Assembly (NCBI GenBank): GCA_000310025.1 | Contig: FN649730.1 | Location: 1,026,860-1,090,859, forward strand | From: Ectocarpus siliculosus | Lineage: Eukaryota; Sar; Phaeophyceae; Ectocarpales; Ectocarpaceae | Reading direction: 5' to 3' | DNA length: 64,000 nucleotides | Shown here: positions 25,453 to 37,027 of the stretch, piece after piece | Position numbering within the stretch: position 1 is the stretch's first letter | Layout of the letters: each line of letters begins with the position of its first letter | The notes under the pieces: model-generated | Seen by the model: the letters and a program-made list of their open reading frames with translations, nothing else | What the model was told of the DNA's origin: nothing | Database searches by the model: none | Program-made: the position numbers and the translations under genes

Positions 25453-27193
25453 GTCTGAGTCACAAAAATAATCCCGGACTTTCGCAAAATGAACCACATG
25501 GATCTTTCTTCCAGATAATCATGGGAGGGCATTTCAGCCCCCGATGGTGATTTCATCAGGAAGGATCTTCACCACTGCTGTGCCCGCTCTCCCCGCTCTC
25601 AACTGGAGCGCCAACTGTATTTGCAGCCGTTGTGTGTGCGTGTGCATATATGGCATGTATGTTGACGGGTATTTTCTGGTACGCGGGTGTGTGCGCAGCT
25701 TGTTCAGCTTCTGAAATTCCGAGGGGCGCGGCAGGACACGTCGTATTTTCTGGTGCGTGGGGCTCACAAAAAAAAGAGGACCCGTGGTGTGCAATCCGTT
25801 CGGATATTTGGCTCTATCCCGATGAGATCACGAGGACACCTAAACAGTCAAATGTCACCAGAAGGCCAGGAAGCTCGAGTTTGAAATGAGTCAAGTGGCA
25901 TAAGCTACTGCAGTAAACCCGCAGTTAAGGAGATTGGGGTTAGTGGCGGCGAGCACAATCAGTGCGAGACACTGGGTGTCGGTGAAATTTGCGGATATTG
26001 TAGACCGCTACTATCATACGACCCTCCATATCGCCACCCAAGAAACAGATTTGAGCGCGCCAACACCCCCCCCGCTGTTATAGTGTGTCCTCTAGTGATG
26101 TCAGTAGATTGCGTACGATAGGCAAAACCGACGTTATTTGAGCGCCTGCCGTTCTGGCTCTTTTGACTTGAATTTCAAAGGAGGCGTGTGGAGGTAGACT
26201 GCATGATATGTATGTTTAGAGCAGCCTCTACTGCCGCCCTGTTCGAGAATCAATGATTTCTGATTTCTCGAAGCCTTCCGACTGGTCTTGTTTGTGTTGT
26301 TTTCTGGTGCTCTTGTGTTGTTTTTCAAATCAGTCAAATCCACAAACTACATAGGTCGTCTTCCATCCGTCAAGTACGAGGTACTGCTGACAATAGCTCC
26401 GATCTCTGACAAAATCAGTGTCGGCTCTGGTTTTCCTCTTGCATAAATCCCAAAATGCAGGCTGCCGTGGTGGTACTGAACAAGCGCGGATGGGTGGGTT
26501 ATCTGCTTCCCCATGCAACGGAGTCGAAGCTGTACTGCCACTTCCACCGCCAGGAGCATATGGACGGTGAGAGATTTTCAGACGTGCCACACAACCAAAA
26601 TATAGCGCATCTTCGTCGGGAAATGATGTTAAATATTGTAGCCCATCCTCCGTGCTGGTTGTCTGGGAATCGCTTCTTGGCGAGGGGTATGACTTCACGT
26701 CCGGACTCATTGCATCTATCTGCCACATGCCCCTGCGCTTCACCTCCGCCTTCGTCCCCCAGCTGCACGCCAGCAGATCCGCTCGCGGCAACCTGCTAGG
26801 ATGCCGATGTTGGCTCCTATCGAGCGCGGGCCTTGGGCCTCACGGAAACCACTGACGAGTCGGGAGTTTGGAGAGAGGCTCGACGGACCAGACTACGATC
26901 CAGGTGCATGGCGTGGGTGTTTGCATCGCGTGTAGCGCCGCTTTGTGGTTGATGCGGAAGGTGGCGAGAGGTGTCGTTCGTAGGCATTTTCCATCGGTGT
27001 CACGCATGAGATATTACTTGTTTTGTTTCCCATATTGATGCACGAGAATGACCCACATTACGACACTAATGTCTGGGCAACAGCAACCAGTTCTTGTGCA
27101 GATGTTGGCGTTCGTGCCACGACGGCGAAGTGAGCAAATCTGATGTTCTTGCGAATGCACTTTTTATCTTGGTGAGCAGCCCTGATTTACACC
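25453..27193. other. Intergenic stretch upstream of the cap methyltransferase
   Basis: Open frames overlap on both strands around 26330-26800 (153 codons minus, 114 codons plus), but neither shows a domain I know. I cannot connect either to the methyltransferase by splice sites. A non-coding 5' exon or promoter is expected close to 27194 but is not defined. Confidence 0.4.
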
Positions 27194-30100
27194 ATGGACG
27201 AGCTGGACCCATATCGAGATATGCCAGCACCATCAAAGGAAGAATCGCAACAATTACCGTCACTCGATGATGCGGAGCACTCCGTCGACAGGCTTGGCAT
27301 GAATGGCGGCTTCCGAGAGCAATACTATGACGTTCCACCTGTTCGTGTGGATAACGGGTTGGGGCAAGGAGGACAACATATGGGGCACCGAGAACGCGGG
27401 CCTCTATCCGCGCAGGTATTTTCACCTGCAATCCACTATATACGCAGCTCTCGCGTTGGGCTTGTTTCAATGTCTCAAGACCAAGACCGACCGCGCTCGC
27501 GCTAGCAGTAACTTCTCGGCAAGTGCAGCTCTATCCGACCAGTGTGTGCTGGTTTTCGGGGCGGTTGCCGACCAACCAGCCATACTTGCTTCAGTGCATT
27601 CTTTCAGAACACTCTTTCTGGACTACACAGCTGTGAAAGACGACCTCTGAGCACAGTGCTTCATCATTCCTCTCGTGTGGCAAAGAGGTGCATATCATGA
27701 TCGCCCAGCATCCGGAGCTCTCCTTCATGATCCGTATTTTTGTCAGGCAGAAGCAGCAGCAAAGTACAGCGAGGAGCTACGGACTGAGGGTCAGCAAGCT
27801 TCGAGTTTTATCTACCACCTCAAGAGATTCAACAACTGGGTCAAAGCCACGGTACGCAGAGTAGAAACTCCATCAACTAGAGTCCCGGCAGAGATCTCAG
27901 AGACATATGCTGGGTCAGGCCCATATCTGTTTCTCAGAGTTCGATTTGATTCAGTTCGATTTTAACCAGTAACACGTGTCACGCTGGAACATCTCCCATA
28001 TTGATTGTTGTGCGACCCCATGGTACACCACCTTTAACCTCTGCAGCTAATCGCCAAGGCCAGCAAAGACGCCTCCCATGCTGGTCTGCGCGTGCTAGAC
28101 TTGGCGTGCGGAAAAGGCGGAGACTTGTTCAAATGGGCTACCCACCCTGACGGAGTGGAGAAGTACGTTGGATCGGACATCGCCTTCGGGTCGTTACAGC
28201 ACCTGGTCGAGCGTATGGCGAGTGAGTCTTCGTTAATAGCATCAATCCCAGCGCTCAATTTTTAGATGCACACGATTTGCATCCTTGTTTCAGCCGCACT
28301 CATCTGATGTACGTGTAACACGTTGCCTCCGTTTTTTGGCAGAGTCGGCGGATAGAGGTGGCAGGGGCAACTGGAGCAAGGTTCCAGTGAAGCTTTTTGA
28401 GGCGGACCTCGGCAGAAATGATGTGCAGGTCGGCATTGCTACAGACGTACATCGTTTCGTAGGGTAGGGCGCTGGATCAGCAACGTAACTTCCTTCGAAT
28501 TGTAAAATTCCAACGAGGAGCTTTTAGTCCATCCGGACTTTGCATACAATCCATTTGGCCGCCTCGTTCCCGATGGAAACCCATCCCATTGAGCCTACAC
28601 ACACACCCCGGAGAAGAGGGAGACTGTGAGTACGATTAACAAGCCTGATGCAAGAGGCATACTCGATCCCGTCGGCGACAATCAAGGTACGCAGCTCACA
28701 ACGGCCCTTATTTTGCGTATAGATCGTGCTTTGGTTACCCGCCGGCGCTCGTCTTGTCACCAACTTGTCCATTGACCAAGGGTTGGTGCTGTGAAGGCTG
28801 CCAGATGTGTAGTGCACAACGCAATTTAAAACCAGAAGCACACCCGTCCGCAGTCCAAGAAATTTTACTTACGACTCGCCCGAAGAGTCCTTACTACCAG
28901 AAATGACGGCACACCCAATGTGGCGGCACCATTCTGAGCTTGGAGCATCAGACGGATGGAGTTTGAAGTTTTGGTGTGCGCAGCATTCCTCATTCACCCA
29001 ATCCAAAGTGAACCCTCACATGAAAGCGAAACCTCTTCAGTCTGTCCTTCAAACATGGTCCAATCCAACGTCCTACTTGATTGAAGCCAACTTGCATGGA
29101 AAGGTGGTTCCGGTGAGGTGCCTCCAGCTGGGCCCTGCGGCTCGTCGCTTGCTAGCGCACTAATGGACTACACTCGTCAAACCTAATCCTGTTGTGTCGA
29201 GGAAATTGGTCGGGAAGCGCGTCACTATCTTTCTGCGAGTCTTCTCGATCGCCTTGTCGGTTCGCGCATACAGAAACATTAAACAGTCAACCTGACAAAT
29301 CGTGTTCGGGAATGAAGATCCTTTGACGATCGGGTTGTGTTTTGCTACTGCGCTGGATGCTCTCTTTATACTTGCTCAGCGCGACAGGGTAAGAGTGTGG
29401 GAAAAAACAGAGGGGCAACCTGGCGAGTGGGGCCTTCGCGTTCCGCTGAATGAAGGTATTTGTCGGTCCGCTGTTGTGGGGCGCAACGTACGTAAGTAGT
29501 GACAAGCGCTCGTGGAGTCACTACATCGTCCCAATGAGATGTAGTCATGACGCAGGTGGGCGCGCTGTGCGGAAATCTTGCGATGCCTGGCATTCTGCAT
29601 CGATCCACCTATTGCAGGTGACTTGTTTGACGTGGCGTCAATGCAGTTTGCTTTGCACTACATGGGCCAGACGGAAGGGCGAATGCGACGGTTCCTGCAC
29701 GAAGTCTCGAGACACCTTCGGGTTGGGGGGATTTTTATCGCAACTACCATGGACTCGCGCGTATTGATGCAGCTGCTTATGGGCCACGCGGAGCAATCCT
29801 GGGTGAGTGAAATGGTTCCTCGCATTTCCGTTCTTTCTATGCGATATTTACACATCGTAGGTTGCGTCTGTTTGTTCATTGGAGCTCAACCTAGAGCGTG
29901 CGGTTACTCACGACACCCATGCCCTACAACAGTTGGAGATCAACGCTTTTGTGCATGGTTGTAGTTGCGTTTTTCTTTGGTCAACAGTCAACACTAAGAC
30001 TCCGCTGATAAACTTTCGCAATCCTTTTGGTGGCGCAGGACTCTTCGCTCGGACGGACAACCCGCAAGGTGGAAATCGATGATGAAAGACAACAAAACTT

Positions 30101-32676
30101 GCTCAGCATCGTGGTGAGAGTTTTCTCGAAAATCAAGCTGCGAAGCGATCCTGCGTTCGCGTTGGTTGTATATTTTCAACTTAACAGCCGCGCAACTGTT
30201 TGGAGTTCGAGCGCCCCGCCCTTGTTTTATTCTGGTTACCCACAGGGCAGATACATGAGGCTTCCTTCTGCCGCCTGTTTGCTTGTCCCTACCCACACGT
30301 CTGCCAGTTCAAGGACCCATTCGAGTCATATCTGCGCCATTCCTCTGAAGACGTTGATGCTACCGGTCCTTTCGGACTGGAGTACACGTTCACATTGAGA
30401 GAAACTGAACTCAACAAGAACGCTGTGGACGAGGTGCCGGAATGGATGCTCCCGTTAGACGCACTGAAGGTGGGTTGGCTATCGCAACGGGTGTTCACGG
30501 ACGATATCGTCAACTGCGTAACTTTTCTTCCGTATGGGTTGTGAGGTACAGTAGTAACTTTTCGTACGAGGCAAAATGGGAAGCTCCCATACATCCGGTA
30601 TACTTGGTCTACTCGATAAAACACAGCAACGATCGATCGTTGTGAGTCAACCGCCTGGCGAGTTGAGCGGGAACAGGTGCAACATTAATATTCTGATAGA
30701 GAGAGAACACGAGGCGTTACGGGGAGATTGCATGATCTAGGAACCCCGTTGTCCGATAGCAAAACATGTTTTGGCCCGAAGAATATGGAGCGTAAGTTTG
30801 GTCTGTTGGTTAGACTACCCCACACGATAGGGCGAAAGGTTAACAGGTGTTGTTCGGGATACCCGCACGACACCCAGAACGCCACTCCCAACATACCGCG
30901 AAAGTGCGGGCGAACGCACTGCTGATGTGCGATCGATTTTTTCAAGTGCTCTACAACCAAGAACCCTAGAGGAACCCGACATGTGCTAGGAAAACAAACC
31001 CACAATGGTTGGTTTTCATGGAGCAATCAATCCACTTCATGCTCAGCATCTATCCACAGCTACGCAGACGGCGCAAACACTGCTTGCATTCAGAAACGAT
31101 GTGCCCGCATCATCTCAGCGAAGCAGCTCAACACTTTGATGTATTTGCGGGGGGTGCTAAATCTGTTTCCGTAGACACGGTCTTCCACGGTCTTCCAAGA
31201 ACCCCGTCCAATTTTCGGCAATTCAACATATTGTACTCGCTTTTGGTAATGCCCCTCGAGATGACTTGTTTGCACTTACCTCAAGTCGTCGCCCGCCAAC
31301 ATGCCCAACTACGAACGACGTTTGGTTGTTTTTCTTTCTTGCGTTCCCTCCCGTGTTCAAGTGCTTAGCAACCCACATTCTAACATTGATTTTCGATGTG
31401 TTGTGTGGTCGCCACTAGGATGCAGCCGCTGACTACGGACTCGAGATGGAGACGGCACAGAATTTCCACGAATTCTTCGCTCACGAGTAAGTCGCGTGTG
31501 GGTCTCGTGCGGGTTACCCTCGGGTGTGTCAATAGATGCCGGCGGGGTGGCGGAAGATCGAGGACATTGCTATGCTAGGTTTGGGTGTACCGCGTGTCGG
31601 CCCTCCTCCCTCGGTGACGTGTGCCTACAGGGCAACAGGAACATCACCCAGCTAAAGATGTGCCGAAACGTACGCTGTCGCGTCCCTACCAATCTTTTTC
31701 GCAGGTCGCAAGTATACCCAGCTCGCCTTAATCTCCGCAACATGCACGTGTTCAATCCTCGGGGCACCATGAACAATACGGAGTGGCGCATAGCAGGTGA
31801 TTACCAAATTCAAAAGTGGTAACTTGGTGTGCATAGATGAGGCGCTTGATGGTTTTGCCTTTACCGCCAAAGTTTAACGCAAAAACCGCAGCTGAATTGG
31901 AACGTATTGTTATAAAGGTTGCACCCTCACCGACACATGGATATCTAACGTACTTCCTCGTTGGTCGCGTTTGCCAATTGTCTGCCTATGGAATAGGAAT
32001 TTATATGGCGCTTGTATTTCGCAAGACATCAACGGACATGCAGTCAGGTGAGTCATGCCGCGCCGTTTGCCACGTGGGTGTGACGGCGACGTCAGCCTTC
32101 TTTAGTGTAACCATACAGCAGGCAATAAAAATAGAGTAAAATAGAGCGGATTATCTCGCTCTGGATCCAGCGCTACACATTTACATAGCGTTATGTATTC
32201 TAGCCCTACGTAGACAACTGGCGCGTGTGCAACTTACGTTCATCGCAATGAGGCACACAAGACACGTACTTAATCGATCTCTCGCTCTCTCTCGTCTGAA
32301 ACATGATACAGTTGGGACCGCTGCCCCTTCAAGTCCTCCTTCTTCGCCACCATTCCAACATACACCCGCCTCTCCACTAGCACCTCCAAGTGGTTGGGAG
32401 GGCCCCCCTCCCAAGTTCCAGCCGATGTCTCCAACCCACCCCCCTCCGGATGTGCCATCGAGAAGTGGCGGCTTGGTGGACAACCGTGCAGTGCAGGGCG
32501 GATCGCCACGATCCCCCCCACCCGAAGATTCCGAGTCAGATGAGGATGATGTGTACGACCAGGCCGTGGAAAATGCGAGAAGCGCCGTGCGGTCTGAAGA
32601 ATGGGAGGCTTTTTCACCAGAGAGGAAAAAGGCATGCATCCAGGAGCAGATGGATTTGCTCACGGCTAAAAGATGA
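27194..32676 (+). CDS. mRNA cap guanine-N7 methyltransferase
   Basis: Transfers methyl from SAM to N7 of the guanosine cap of nuclear mRNA. Twelve exons join in frame: 27194-27415, 27747-27851, 28047-28221, 28343-28428, 29380-29455, 29618-29802, 30039-30113, 30251-30469, 31419-31486, 31705-31796, 31997-32047 and 32312-32676, giving 572 aa. The ATG sits in ACCATGG. Diagnostic parts are YHLKRFNNWVK (~95-105), the SAM-binding motif VLDLACGKGGDLFKW (~125-139), DVASMQFALHY (the SxQFxxHY cap/SAM-site motif), RVGGIFIATTMDS, FGLEYTFTLRE, and a C-terminal EWRIAGIYMALVFRK ending the catalytic fold. About 120 residues then follow that the animal enzyme lacks: a Pro/Ser-rich stretch, an acidic patch (EDSESDEDDVYDQ) and a charged tail. 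The 74-residue N-terminal exon is hydrophilic and shows no guanylyltransferase or triphosphatase domain. The donor after 28428 (GTCGGC) and the acceptor at 30251 are the weakest junctions. Confidence 0.93.
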
Positions 32677-34098
32677 TTGAATGTCACCTAACAGGCTGAG
32701 ATGGATCCAGGATGTCGGGCTTGTGAGTCTTCCTTGTTGATCTTCGGCCAGCGGGTGTCACTGAAAAACGACAAACGAGTCGAGTGAGGTTTCAGAAGAT
32801 GCAATGCGTCAAAGCTAGGGGTGGTGCCGTAGTGTGTCATTGTTCAAGGTAGGCGGCGAAAACAGCAACAAAATGACAACAGGGGCGAAGAGTTCCCTGG
32901 GTGTGAAGCACTCTCCTTCAATTGGGCACCCACACTACGCGTTTTCTCAGATGCGTTCTTGTTAAATGGCAGGTTCAAAACAAGGTGTCGGAACTCAATT
33001 TCACGCACGTGCAAGAGTTTCGCTTTGATGCTGTGTGAGTCTACAAATGCCATTTTTGTGTTGCGCGCCCCTAGACCTGCGACAGCGCAACTCGCATGTT
33101 TTTCGGCGAAGTTCCGAGGAGGTGGTGCTCGATTTTCAAGTCAAGGGAAACTTTGAAATTGTGGTAGAAATAACGACGACCAGGAAATATACACAAAACA
33201 GAACCAACCCGAACAACCATGCGAACATGCTGCCGGAATGCATTGGATTCCTACTAGTGCCGCAAGGACACTACTGTACTTGAGCGTTAGGCGGTTTGTA
33301 GCTGCACACTCTGCAGGACACCATGCGATATTTTAATTTTCGACAAATATCCCCCGAGATGCAGAAGAACGTACCTGCCCGTAGTTGCCTCTCCTGTTGT
33401 TCTCGCTTGGGAGCTGCCCTCAGAGTCAAAACGCAAAACGCAACCGACTCCCCCAACAATGTTTCCGCTCGATTACACCAATAGATATCTTACCTTCAGT
33501 CCCCAACTTCGGTTGTTTCTTCGGGGTGCTGGGATCTGTAATAGTGTTATAAAGTTACAAGGGCACAGGAAGGGAGGAGGTGCAGAGTTGGGGCTACGAC
33601 AACTCTCTCTTCTGGTAGGTATGACTCGAGATACACTGTCAAAAAAGTGCTTTCGTAACGTACTGCAGTCCTGCGGTAAGGAAAGGTCCACGGAGCACCG
33701 TTGGAGCACCCATTGAATCCAACCACAGAGATTTGGAGTGCTTTGTGATGGATAGCTGGTTGAAATTTCGAATTACGCAAATCAGAATTCTAAAGGATGC
33801 ATCAGGAATACGATACCCGTATGCTCCAGTTTGCACGAGGTGAGTGTGTGCCTATACACGAAGGAAGGGCGCATTTGGATATATCCGAATGGTGGTGTCA
33901 AGGAAGGCGCCGCCATGGTGACTGTTTCAAGCGCAAGCTGTGCTCAAGGTACAGCAGTAACTAGTCACCGCCCTATAGGGACCGCCAAGTGGGCTCCTCT
34001 GCCGGCAAACGCTCAACATCCTCAAACCAAAAGGCCCATGCATCCATCGCAACAATCAAGTCATTTGATGCATGAACGTATGCCGTGCTGGTTTAAGG
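32677..34098. other. Convergent spacer with no recognised gene
   Basis: This lies between the 3' ends of the plus-strand methyltransferase and the minus-strand small membrane protein, so it should hold both 3' UTRs. No coding exon or RNA gene was recognised. One ACAGCAGTA octamer copy lies at 33951. Confidence 0.5.
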
Positions 34099-35379
34099 CT
34101 AAACCTCACCAACTGGTGAGGGCGTCTTCTTCCCGTCCATTAACCAAGAAAGTCCGATGATAGCAAGGAAGGCAACGATTGACATCTGCAAAGCAACAGC
34201 ACACGGTTCAACGTATTCGGAGCAAGCTTGAGTCAAGAATGTCTCTATCACACATGTCCTTAGGCATTTGTCTCTATCACAATCACGTGAGCTCCTTGCC
34301 TCTACTGACGGCCAGTTCGCGGTTATTATGCGTGCACATAGTAACACAAGATGTTTCCTAGTAATAGAAGGCGGCGCGTTGAAGCATGCAACATGCCACA
34401 AACGCTGAGCTCCACGCATAAAAATAAGCTGGACGAGGACACTGGCGAGTTAAATATGGAACAAACCCTTCGGTTTTAGAACGAACGAACTCGCCGTTTC
34501 GAGTCAAGCACTCCCTATATACAATAATACCGAACTACTTGGAGGATTGACAGGATTTTGCAGGTTGAACGAGTTGACGCTGAGTTACGTAATGCCCGCT
34601 TGATTCGTGCCTCAAGTCCAAAACCTCCACAGCCTTGTGTCAAGGTTGCCTTGGATTTGAAACTATGGTCACAAATATTTGGGCATGTACTTGGCTAACC
34701 TGTGTAGCAGTTGTTCGTACACACACGTGTTCGCCGCCGCGGAACCACAACTCTTTGGTCTGACTACGTGTCACGAGCGCGAGTGCTACCACCTTTCGTC
34801 GGCAGCAGTTCATCTATCTACAGTCTACAAGGTGCAGGGAAAAAAAAAAAAAAGATACAACGGGGTTAACGGCAAACACGCGAGATGTAACCCTTTACCT
34901 CCGGCACGCGCACGGGTCTGTAATACTACCGGTAACTACGACTGCCCTCGTGCAAGTAGAAAGGAAGCGCCCGAACAAACAGACACTCAGGTGCGCAGTG
35001 CGAGTCTGCCCGCTGTCGAGGCCTGGGCGTATGCGATCTGCTTCGCCAAAAACATCAAACGGTTACCTCTCCCCGGGAAGACAAGGAAATAGAGACGGAC
35101 GAAGCAGCGCAACACAGCAGTCACATCGTTTTCATTTTCGTTCTCGCGCTCACGCTTTTAAAACCATCCCAAACCAGACCACGACTCAGGAAGCGTTCAA
35201 AGAGAGCGTGACAGCGGCTGTCAGACTCACCATAACGACCATCGGGACATGCACACCGTCGTCCTTCACAAGTGCTTCCAGCTTGTCCATGGTAGGTTCT
35301 GCGTTTGCGAACACTGAAGCTGCGGAACGCACTTCCTCTGCGGTGGGCGGTTCCATCAGAACTTCACAAAGATACCCCT
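34099..35379 (-). CDS. Small single-pass membrane protein, last two exons (partial)
   Basis: Two exons with clean splice sites join in frame. Exon 35379-35231 (phase 1 start, GTGAGT donor) encodes a 49-residue acidic segment (VLMEPPTAEEVRSAASVFAN, then MDKLEALVKDDGVHVPMVVM). Exon 34185-34099 encodes MSIVAFLAIIGLSWLMDGKK and a short tail to TAG. The last exon is one hydrophobic helix followed by Lys-Lys, so a tail-anchored or single-pass topology with a short C-terminal end is likely. The upstream exon(s) could not be found in 35380-37000. I do not recognise the family. Support is splice-phase agreement and reading-frame character only. Confidence 0.4.
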
Positions 35380-37027
35380 CTGCAGATCTTCAGGCAGTTG
35401 AGGAGTCGTGGTAAGGAAAGAGAGGGAAAGAAAGAAAGAGAGAGGCGAGGTTGGTGGACTAGTGTAGGCAGGTGAAGAGTTAGAGTTTCGCGCTCGCTGT
35501 GCACCTGCTGAGGGACACTTGAATTTTTCAAACGAGGGGGTACGCGAGCAAGATAACGGAATACCCCAGACTCCTCCGCCGTCACAGCGAACTGCCCTGT
35601 CTGCGTGGTCTCTCTGGCCCCTCGCTTGCGGCCCTTTGCCCTCGCTCTACATGTACTGTATATAGTAAATGTCCAGATGTCCAGTTCCAACATGATACGG
35701 AGAACTTGGGACAAAGCGTTCGCATGAATATCTCAGATCCTCAGGTGCATTGCATCGATGGGAGTTCGCGGCGGATAAAACGGTGGAGCAATTGACGTCC
35801 AGATAAGCATTGTCAAGGGATGACAGTAGGAGAAAACAGGAACAATGAATAGCGCCCGACCCGGGAGCGAACAAACAAACTAAACGTGTACTGCTGTATG
35901 CAGACAGACGTGATTGCGCATATGTGCATTAGTTCTAGTTATACAAACGCGAAATTTCTGAGAAGCATGCCCCGAGTTTCTTACATAGAAAAGGAATGAC
36001 TTTTCGCCGAGTACGTACATGGTCGGGCGAGGCACCGCCGCGATCTCGTGAGCGTACAAGTTTTCGCGAGCTGAGAGAATTTGAAGGTAAAAAAACCGCG
36101 GACAAAATTGCTTCTCTTGTGTCCGGCGCAGAAACCAATCCTACTTTTGTATTCGGATTGGGTCGGGACCAAACCAAGAGCACTCTTAAATCCGTTTTTT
36201 GTTGCAACCAAATAATTCCTGTTCATCGTAAGCCGCGGGGCAAGCTACTGGATCTTAAATTCGCACAAGATGCTCTTGAGTGAGCTACTGCACAAGATTT
36301 GAATCAGGAAATAGCCTTGATGTCCCACGCTGACGGGCCTGACCCCGACCGTCGCGTTTTTCTGGTGGCTCATCATGCACCCAGCAACCGGCTTCTCGAG
36401 TCGGCTTTCACCGTGTCGTTCGTTCCCTGCACCGTTTCATGCGGTCCGAGAACGAACGCCCGCCCAGCTCACAGGTCATCCGACTTCTTGCCAGCAAATG
36501 TTTGTCTCGAACGGTTGTTTGTCCTTCTGTGACGTTGCGTACGCTTCTCTCGTCTTTCCAGAATCAACTGGTTCGCTCAAATCCACAAACACAACAAAAT
36601 GCCTCATCGTCACTCATACGTATGATGGACTACTGTAACGACGACAAGCCTCGCAGAAATCACCGATGAAAGACCATATCTGAACCGATCATGAAGCACT
36701 GAACCGATCATGAACCAAAATCGCTGCATACCTCTGCTCGAGTTGTAGACTGACTAGGGCGAAATTTCAAGAGTGCTGCTTCCAGGGATGGGTGCCACGG
36801 CATATACCGTCGTGTTCAGAGAAACAACAATCCCAGGTGCCGTTTACGACCCTCTAATGGACACTAGCTCAAGTTCGCAAGAGCACCATCCAGGTGGCCC
36901 CCGCGAAAGAGCAGAAAGAACGGTGTAGATAAACAGGCAGTCCAAATAGTCGCTAACCTGCACCAAGCGGTGCTTTGAAATAATATCGGACAAGATCGGA
37001 CAAGATGTCAGGCAACGGGACGCTTCC
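35380..37027. other. Spacer between two minus-strand genes
   Basis: It should contain the missing 5' part of the small membrane protein gene and the STI1 3' UTR. An open minus frame near 36226-35981 is 81 codons long but has no recognisable features. At about 36687 and 36707 a 13-bp word (GAACCGATCATGA) is repeated directly. Nothing else is supported. Confidence 0.4.

Noticed and set aside
26330-26799. Coding exon upstream of the cap methyltransferase
   Set aside because: Frames are open on both strands, neither resembles a known domain, and none splices in phase to the exon at 27194 by an evident donor.
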